64,000 nt of DNA, taken from positions 1 to 64,000 of the forward strand of contig DGQT01000001.1 of the NCBI GenBank assembly GCA_002390845.1, given 5' to 3'. Both the position numbers and the translations under genes were made by a program. Numbering within the stretch: position 1 is the first letter of the stretch; every line of letters starts with the position of its first letter. The DNA is from Chitinophagaceae bacterium UBA4407. GTDB taxonomy: Bacteria; Bacteroidota; Bacteroidia; Chitinophagales; Chitinophagaceae. Under the pieces are notes generated by a model. It was not told where the DNA came from, searched no databases, and saw only the letters and a program-made list of their open reading frames with translations. Shown here piece by piece: positions 60,801 through 64,000 of the stretch.

Positions 60801-61495
60801 TTCGCATCGGTTGTTCCTATAAATTGTGTTGAAGGGTTGGTGCCGCTATTGCCACCCAATGCCCATCCGGCTGCAGCAGTATTGGCAATGGTAAAATTGG
60901 GATAAGTTCCTGTTACGGAAATATTTGTTCCTGCTGTTAGCGCAACAGTCTGATCAGGGGCGCTGTTGGTAAGCGCATTACCGGCAATACTGATACCTGT
61001 GCCTGCCGTATAGATTGTATTATTATCTGCAGACCATGTTAGCGCACCTGTTCCGTTTGTCTTTAACACCTGCCCGTTTAAACCATCGGTTGCAGGTAAC
61101 GTATAAGCCCCGATTTTTAAACTGCTTTTCAGTATTGCAGTGCCCGTGCCTTGGATAGAAAACACAGGCAATGCTGCGCCATCCCTGAATTCATACTGGC
61201 CCAAAGTGCTGTTGAAAAATAAACCATAGTTAGGGTTTGATGAAAGCTGAAAGGCATATTTATTACCTGCCACCTGGTACACCGAAGTGCCTCCAAAGCT
61301 TAGGTTACCGGTGGCACTGTCGATATTTGTATAGTTGCCGGTATTACCAATGCGTGCGCCGCCACGCACCTGTAACGACGCTGTAGGTGTTATTGTATTG
61401 ATACCTGTTCGGCCGGTAGCCGGAAATATATTTTGTGCCGTTAGAAAGTTCGCAAATAAAAGCAGGCATACAGCAGACACAGAGATTTTTTTCAT
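57887..61495 (-). CDS. Repeat-rich surface protein with S74 chaperone and T9SS type A tail
   Basis: 1202-residue exported protein. The signal peptide ends at LTAQ (about 21). A head domain extends to about 265. It is followed by about 37 tandem units of 17 residues (269 to about 913) of the form NTAxGxxALxxNTTGxx, the left-handed YadA-head-like motif of trimeric adhesins and phage fibres. An intramolecular chaperone of the S74 type follows at about 940-1090, with LSDGRYKKQV and LKPVTYHLD; its Ser and Lys residues fit self-cleavage. The end is a T9SS type A domain (IPNPFSNKSVVKYYLPD near 1122, LAAGVYYYSLFIDGK). Units 2-5 and 8-11 are near copies, and LVAVGDSALY modules recur three times, marking internal duplication. 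Confidence 0.92.
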   Translation of the reverse strand: MKKISVSAVCLLLFANFLTAQNIFPATGRTGINTITPTASLQVRGGARIGNTGNYTNIDSATGNLSFGGTSVYQVAGNKYAFQLSSNPNYGLFFNSTLGQYEFRDGAALPVFSIQGTGTAILKSSLKIGAYTLPATDGLNGQVLKTNGTGALTWSADNNTIYTAGTGISIAGNALTNSAPDQTVALTAGTNISVTGTYPNFTIANTAAAGWALGGNSGTNPSTQFIGTTDAKALAFKVNNVRAGFIEADELKGTTAFGQYTLLSNTGNQNTAVGYKSLYSNSTGFDNVSVGSSALLNNTTGNDNTASGFQSLNSNSTGSFNTAQGSLALSFNTTGTGNTGNGYASLFNNTTGSSNTAMGSQALNANSTGSLNTAVGSNALHSNSTGFNNVSIGSAALYTNTSGNDNTATGFQSLNSNSTGSFNTAHGSLALSFNTTGAGNTAMGYASFFNNTTGNNNTANGNLSLYSNTTGYSNVAVGVKALYSNTVGHNLVAVGDSALYNQAFDFVGTYGNTAIGSKALFANTIGNANTATGAFSLSSSTTGYSNTANGYNALLNNSTGSANTASGVSALYGNTTGNSNTGIGLGALSSTTTGSTNTATGVSALALNTTGYSNVAVGIRALNKNTVASNLVAVGDSALYNNNATGSIYPWHATQNTAVGSKALFANTLGYHNTANGYHALTNNTTGSDNTAIGTGALEFETTGFRNTATGAFSLYYNTEGNLNTANGISALGSNTTGNYNTGIGADALNYNDTGSGNTAIGTEALRYNNSGNANVAIGVGALLYNDKNSNLVAVGDSALYRTGSINAISNANTGVGSKVLFFNRSGSDNSVLGYKGLYNDTSGSQNTAIGSAALYSTTNGYQNTATGHNALYSNTTGTQNTANGKNALYSNTTGSSNTALGYNANVLAGNFTNGTAVGNGAIVSASNQVRIGNSSVTSIGGQVGWSTLSDGRYKKQVKENVPGLQFIKKLKPVTYHLDVTGVANKLNENRNDDKTTNNQNDDGKALIEKGRADKEKILYTGFVAQDVEKSAKEIGYDFSGVDAPKNDDDLYGLRYDAFVVPLVKAVQELSSENEALKTTNDALETRLEKVETLLAQLTSKPVTDAGINNTQVTLSAARLEQNIPNPFSNKSVVKYYLPDNIMQAVLKITGTKGETIKTISLNAKGSGSISFSNEGLAAGVYYYSLFIDGKLVDTKKMVIAN
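58757..60691. repeat. Tandem 51-bp coding repeat
   Basis: About 37 degenerate units of 51 bp inside the repeat-adhesin gene, each coding for 17 residues. Higher-order copies are visible: units 2-5 against 8-11, and three long modules around LVAVGDSALY spaced 8-9 units. This favours slippage and copy-number change. Confidence 0.85.
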
Positions 61496-61529
61496 AATTA
61501 CAGTTTTAGCTGTTGGTTTTTACTTTGAT

Positions 61530-61672
61530 CATGGAAAGGCAACCGATGAAGAGAACGACCCTGAAACAAGTTCGGGATAAACTGTCACACTTTTTGATCC
61601 CATGAATGTGGAACCTTGAACCGAGCGTGGCAAGAAAAGCTTCATCTATGTTACTGCTGCCTGGCCAATCAT
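61530..61672. repeat. Dispersed palindromic element with the alternative core
   Basis: Right core CGAGCGTGGCAA at 61622-61633, with CCTGAAACAAGTTCGGG near 61560-61576 as inner motif and outer end TGCCTGGCC near 61660. It lies in the spacer 61496-61890. Confidence 0.65.
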
Positions 61673-61730
61673 TTCTCAAATTAACTTTACGGGTTTTATA
61701 AATATCTTTAAGCAGATACTACCCATTTTA

Positions 61731-61812
61731 ATGAGCCGGACTTTAGTACTGCTATATAATTTTTCTTGCGTCGCACTCGTTTTCTGTTAGCTCTTTATTG
61801 AGCTTGCGGAGC
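61731..61812. repeat. Dispersed palindromic element, left arm
   Basis: Outer end ATGAGCCGGA at 61731-61740, core TTGCGTCGCA at 61766-61775, inner flank ACTCGTTTTCTGTTAG. It is in the same spacer as an alternative-core arm, about 130 nt away. Confidence 0.7.
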
Positions 61813-61890
61813 AGTCAACAATGAGTTTACTTAAAGTCAGGTAAAAGCAAAGTAAGCACCGGGAAATATCTTCAATCGGTTATAAAAAAA

Positions 61891-63165
61891 TCAATAATAA
61901 ATAAGGTTTCTTACAGAACCGATTGACTGTGTTAAAAAAGCAGTCTTATTATTTGCTGCAATATTGGCTCCGAGCGTAGCGCCTTTTGATACCCACACAC
62001 CACCATAATTATTATATACAATTCCTGACTTTGTTATCCATACAATACCATCGCTGGATACCGCCACATCATTGGCAGTAATGCCTGTTTGAATTTGCCA
62101 GTTGCTGCCAGTCCATTTAAAAAGCTGACCAACACCATTTACAACCCATACCTGGTTGGCACCTGCACCAATCCTGCTGGCACTAAGCCACCCAGTTGGT
62201 AAACCCGGCATTAATTCCCAACTTGTTTCGTTATACCTGTAAATTTTTCCAACTGTATTAACCATCCAAATTTTACCATCGCTGTTTATGGCAACATCTT
62301 TTGCATCGCTGCCGGGCAACTGCACCCATGCGTTACCAAAAAATTCATAGATCTTGCCAACAGTGTTTACCAGAACTATCCTGTTTGCATTTGCAGCTAT
62401 AGTTCGCCCATCTGAACCTATTATTTGTGACCAGGCGTTGTTTACGAACCTGTATATTCTACCCGCAAAATTTGTAATATATGCAGTGCCATCTGTAGCT
62501 ACCGCTACGTCACGCACATCTGAACCGGGCAATAATGTCCATGTACGTACGTATGCACCAATATACAATTGAGCTATATTGGTTGACGACAAGTTGCCCC
62601 AAAAACCAAGTATCTGAGAAGCGGGTGCATATGCAGTTTTTAAAGTGCCGCCTGCCGCACCATAAGAAAATGATTTTTTATTTGTGGTTATGGTTAGCCG
62701 GTTAATAATTGTGCCGCTGTACACACTTATTTTACTGATGTATTCATCATCTGTAAAAAGTTGAACATAAAAATTAGTAGCACTGCCTGTGGCGTAATAA
62801 TATATCTTATTGTCAGTTCCTTTATACCAGATAATTATTTTATTCAGGCCTGAGTTATCGGCATTGAAGCCCATGGCATATATCTTACTGCCGGTTGGGG
62901 GAAATGAGGAAAAGCCGGTGCCTGTAGCGATTCCGTATGGACCGAATGACTGGGCAGGATATTTATCTGCATTTGATACACTAAATAATAAAGCATTTTT
63001 AAGATCCGATGGTAATTGATCCCATATGTAAAGTGTTTCCGGTGCAGTTGCGTTAGAAACATCTGCCTGTGCTGTTGCTTTGGGCATTACAATATCATCT
63101 GCACTTTTACTGCAGGAAGAAATTATAAAAGCTAATAATGCAGTTATGAGAATAATCTTTTTCAT
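61891..63165 (-). CDS. Tectonin-repeat lipoprotein
   Basis: 424-residue lipoprotein. The signal peptide ends in the lipobox I-S-S-C with the Cys at residue 18. An N-terminal domain of about 180 residues follows (LYIWDQLPSDLKNALLF, SFGPYGIATGTGFSSFPP) and may also be a beta structure. From about 210 to 410 there are about six tectonin-type units with the rhythm DGxxxxxNxxGxIYRY and a Trp-x-Q or Trp-x-L-x-P-G turn (WVQLPGSDAKDVAINSDGKI). Such propellers form lectin-like binding discs (tachylectin/tectonin families). It is anchored in a membrane by its lipid and would present a glycan-binding face. The next gene upstream encodes a close relative. The ligand is unknown. Confidence 0.85.
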   Translation of the reverse strand: MKKIILITALLAFIISSCSKSADDIVMPKATAQADVSNATAPETLYIWDQLPSDLKNALLFSVSNADKYPAQSFGPYGIATGTGFSSFPPTGSKIYAMGFNADNSGLNKIIIWYKGTDNKIYYYATGSATNFYVQLFTDDEYISKISVYSGTIINRLTITTNKKSFSYGAAGGTLKTAYAPASQILGFWGNLSSTNIAQLYIGAYVRTWTLLPGSDVRDVAVATDGTAYITNFAGRIYRFVNNAWSQIIGSDGRTIAANANRIVLVNTVGKIYEFFGNAWVQLPGSDAKDVAINSDGKIWMVNTVGKIYRYNETSWELMPGLPTGWLSASRIGAGANQVWVVNGVGQLFKWTGSNWQIQTGITANDVAVSSDGIVWITKSGIVYNNYGGVWVSKGATLGANIAANNKTAFLTQSIGSVRNLIYY

Positions 63166-63199
63166 GATTTACAGTTTTTGTTTTTTAGTATATAATTGA

Positions 63200-63310
63200 T
63201 TTTTTTTGATACCAGCTTTTGTTTCCTGGTTGATCTTCGTTGCGTCGCACTCTTCGACTATAGTAGTTCTATTGTACGCCGCCCTATTTAGCGAAGACAT
63301 TTCTTGTACT
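63200..63310. repeat. Dispersed palindromic element, left arm
   Basis: Eight T then GATACCAGC at 63201-63217, core TTGCGTCGCA at 63240-63249, inner flank ACTCTTCGACTATAG. It separates the two tectonin genes. Confidence 0.7.
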
Positions 63311-63410
63311 GTTGAATTATGTTGCAGCAGCTTCAGGTGCATACTTGTTTTATTTTGCCAAAATCATTTGCTTTGAACTAATTATTTTCTTATTTAACAG
63401 AAGTAATCCT

Positions 63411-64000
63411 TTAATAAGTAAGTTTATATATATTACCTGATGAATTTATTAACTGGACTTTTTTGTTGTTGGCGGCAATAGTTGAGCCATAGCTTCCGCA
63501 CAATTCATCCCAGGACGATCCGGTATAGTGATATATAATTCCTGCCACATTTGTAAGCCAGACAGAACCGTCATTACCAACTGCAATATCTTTTCCACTG
63601 CTGCCTGTCATTAAAGTCCATGAAACCCCATTCCACTTATATATTTTCCCTACGGTATTAATCATCCATACCATATTACTGCCTGCGGCTATCCTGGCCG
63701 CGCTGCTTCCAGCCATAATATCCCAGGTACTTACTGCATCATTATATCTGTAAATTTTACCGGCAGTATTAACCATCCATATTTTTCCATCGGAGTTTAT
63801 TGTGATATCTGCTGCGTCACTGCCTGGCAATTGCTTCCACGTACTACCAGACAATTCATATATTTTTCCAGCGGTATTAACCATGCAAACTCTGTTTGCA
63901 TTAGCAGCAATACTTTTACCATCAGATCCTGGAAGCTGTATCCAGGATGGGGTTCCTGATACAGCCATCCTGTAAATTTTTCCTGTTGTATTAGTCATAT
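63411..64000 (-). CDS. Tectonin-repeat protein, 5' end beyond the window
   Basis: The last 196 or so codons of a gene whose start lies past position 64000. It contains about six tectonin units arranged as in the neighbouring lipoprotein: WIQLPGSDGKSIAANANRVC, then QLPGSDAADITINSDGKIWM and VNTAGKIYRYND. It stops with LINSSGNIYKLTY. The order of unit types (LPGSD / ANANR / DGKIWMVNT) is the same in both genes, so they are tandem paralogues. Whether the missing N terminus also carries a lipobox cannot be seen. An ATG at 63998 is probably internal. Confidence 0.85.
   Translation of the reverse strand, partial: MTNTTGKIYRMAVSGTPSWIQLPGSDGKSIAANANRVCMVNTAGKIYELSGSTWKQLPGSDAADITINSDGKIWMVNTAGKIYRYNDAVSTWDIMAGSSAARIAAGSNMVWMINTVGKIYKWNGVSWTLMTGSSGKDIAVGNDGSVWLTNVAGIIYHYTGSSWDELCGSYGSTIAANNKKVQLINSSGNIYKLTY

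Noticed and set aside
1424..63310. Dispersed arms as ordinary transcription terminators
   Set aside because: Arms occur between divergent, convergent and same-strand genes alike, the T run lies outside the left end rather than after the stem, and proper hairpin terminators exist separately.
1..64000. tRNA, rRNA or riboswitch genes
   Set aside because: I looked for tRNA T-arm GGTTCGAATCC patterns and known riboswitch cores in the spacers by eye and found none; a covariance-model search would settle it.

Overview
The window looks like a stretch of chromosome from a Bacteroidota bacterium, most likely of the family Chitinophagaceae. The evidence is type IX secretion sorting domains of type A (two long genes and one fragment) and type B (one gene), promoter -7 boxes of the TAnnTTTG form, a CHU_C-type C terminus, DUF4251, DUF885 and DUF1080 genes, and A+T-rich spacers. 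The genus assignment is not attempted. No tRNA, rRNA, CRISPR array, integrase or transposase was seen.

Layout. 1-7.3 kb: lipoprotein, macro-domain protein, GNAT acetyltransferase, MFS transporter, aspS, a small charged helical protein and an unknown. 7.3-14.3 kb: Nudix-like regulator with a DUF1080 protein, a T9SS type B secreted protein, a carboxypeptidase-regulatory-like protein, a DUF885 hydrolase and a membrane protein. 14.5-20.4 kb: ABC-F ATPase, unknown, DUF4251 protein, FKBP isomerase and a large SPFH protein. 20.7-26.7 kb: a minus-strand ABC cassette made of two coiled-coil proteins, a membrane-anchored binding protein fused to OmpA, a permease and an ATPase. 27-36.6 kb: FAD oxidoreductase, giant alpha-2-macroglobulin, CBM9-like protein, small orphan gene and a broken T9SS sorting-domain fragment. 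36.8-46 kb: rpoC without rpoB beside it, the C-terminal half of CarB as a separate gene, and an FAD/Fe-S oxidoreductase. 46.5-53.5 kb: small exported protein, Uma2 nuclease, four AhpD-like paralogues around an MFS transporter, HIT protein, membrane protein and ruvC. 53.6-64 kb: cell-surface block with two outer-membrane-type proteins, a plant-type LRR protein, a protein with about 37 YadA-like repeats plus an S74 chaperone domain, and two tectonin-propeller proteins.

The most striking signal is not a gene. About 30 copies of an intergenic arm of roughly 60-100 nt, centred on TTGCGTCGCA or its complement, occupy most of the larger spacers. Arms occur singly or as facing pairs that form long imperfect palindromes with ends like T-run-GAGCCGGGC and GCCCGGCTC-A-run. 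A second core (TTGCCACGCTCG) sits on the same scaffold. The elements lie at the place where rpoC is detached from rpoB, on both sides of the split carB gene, around the T9SS gene fragment, and inside the ABC cassette. They also create false N-terminal extensions of neighbouring reading frames. A separate set of short 9-12 nt periodic repeats lies just before several start codons and in frame inside the macroglobulin and ABC-F genes.

Starts were moved downstream where the longer frame began at a non-ATG codon or inside a repeat arm (MFS, DUF1080, DUF885, OmpA fusion, ABC ATPase, CarB, FAD/Fe-S oxidoreductase, 46.5 kb gene). All functions are read from motifs by eye.
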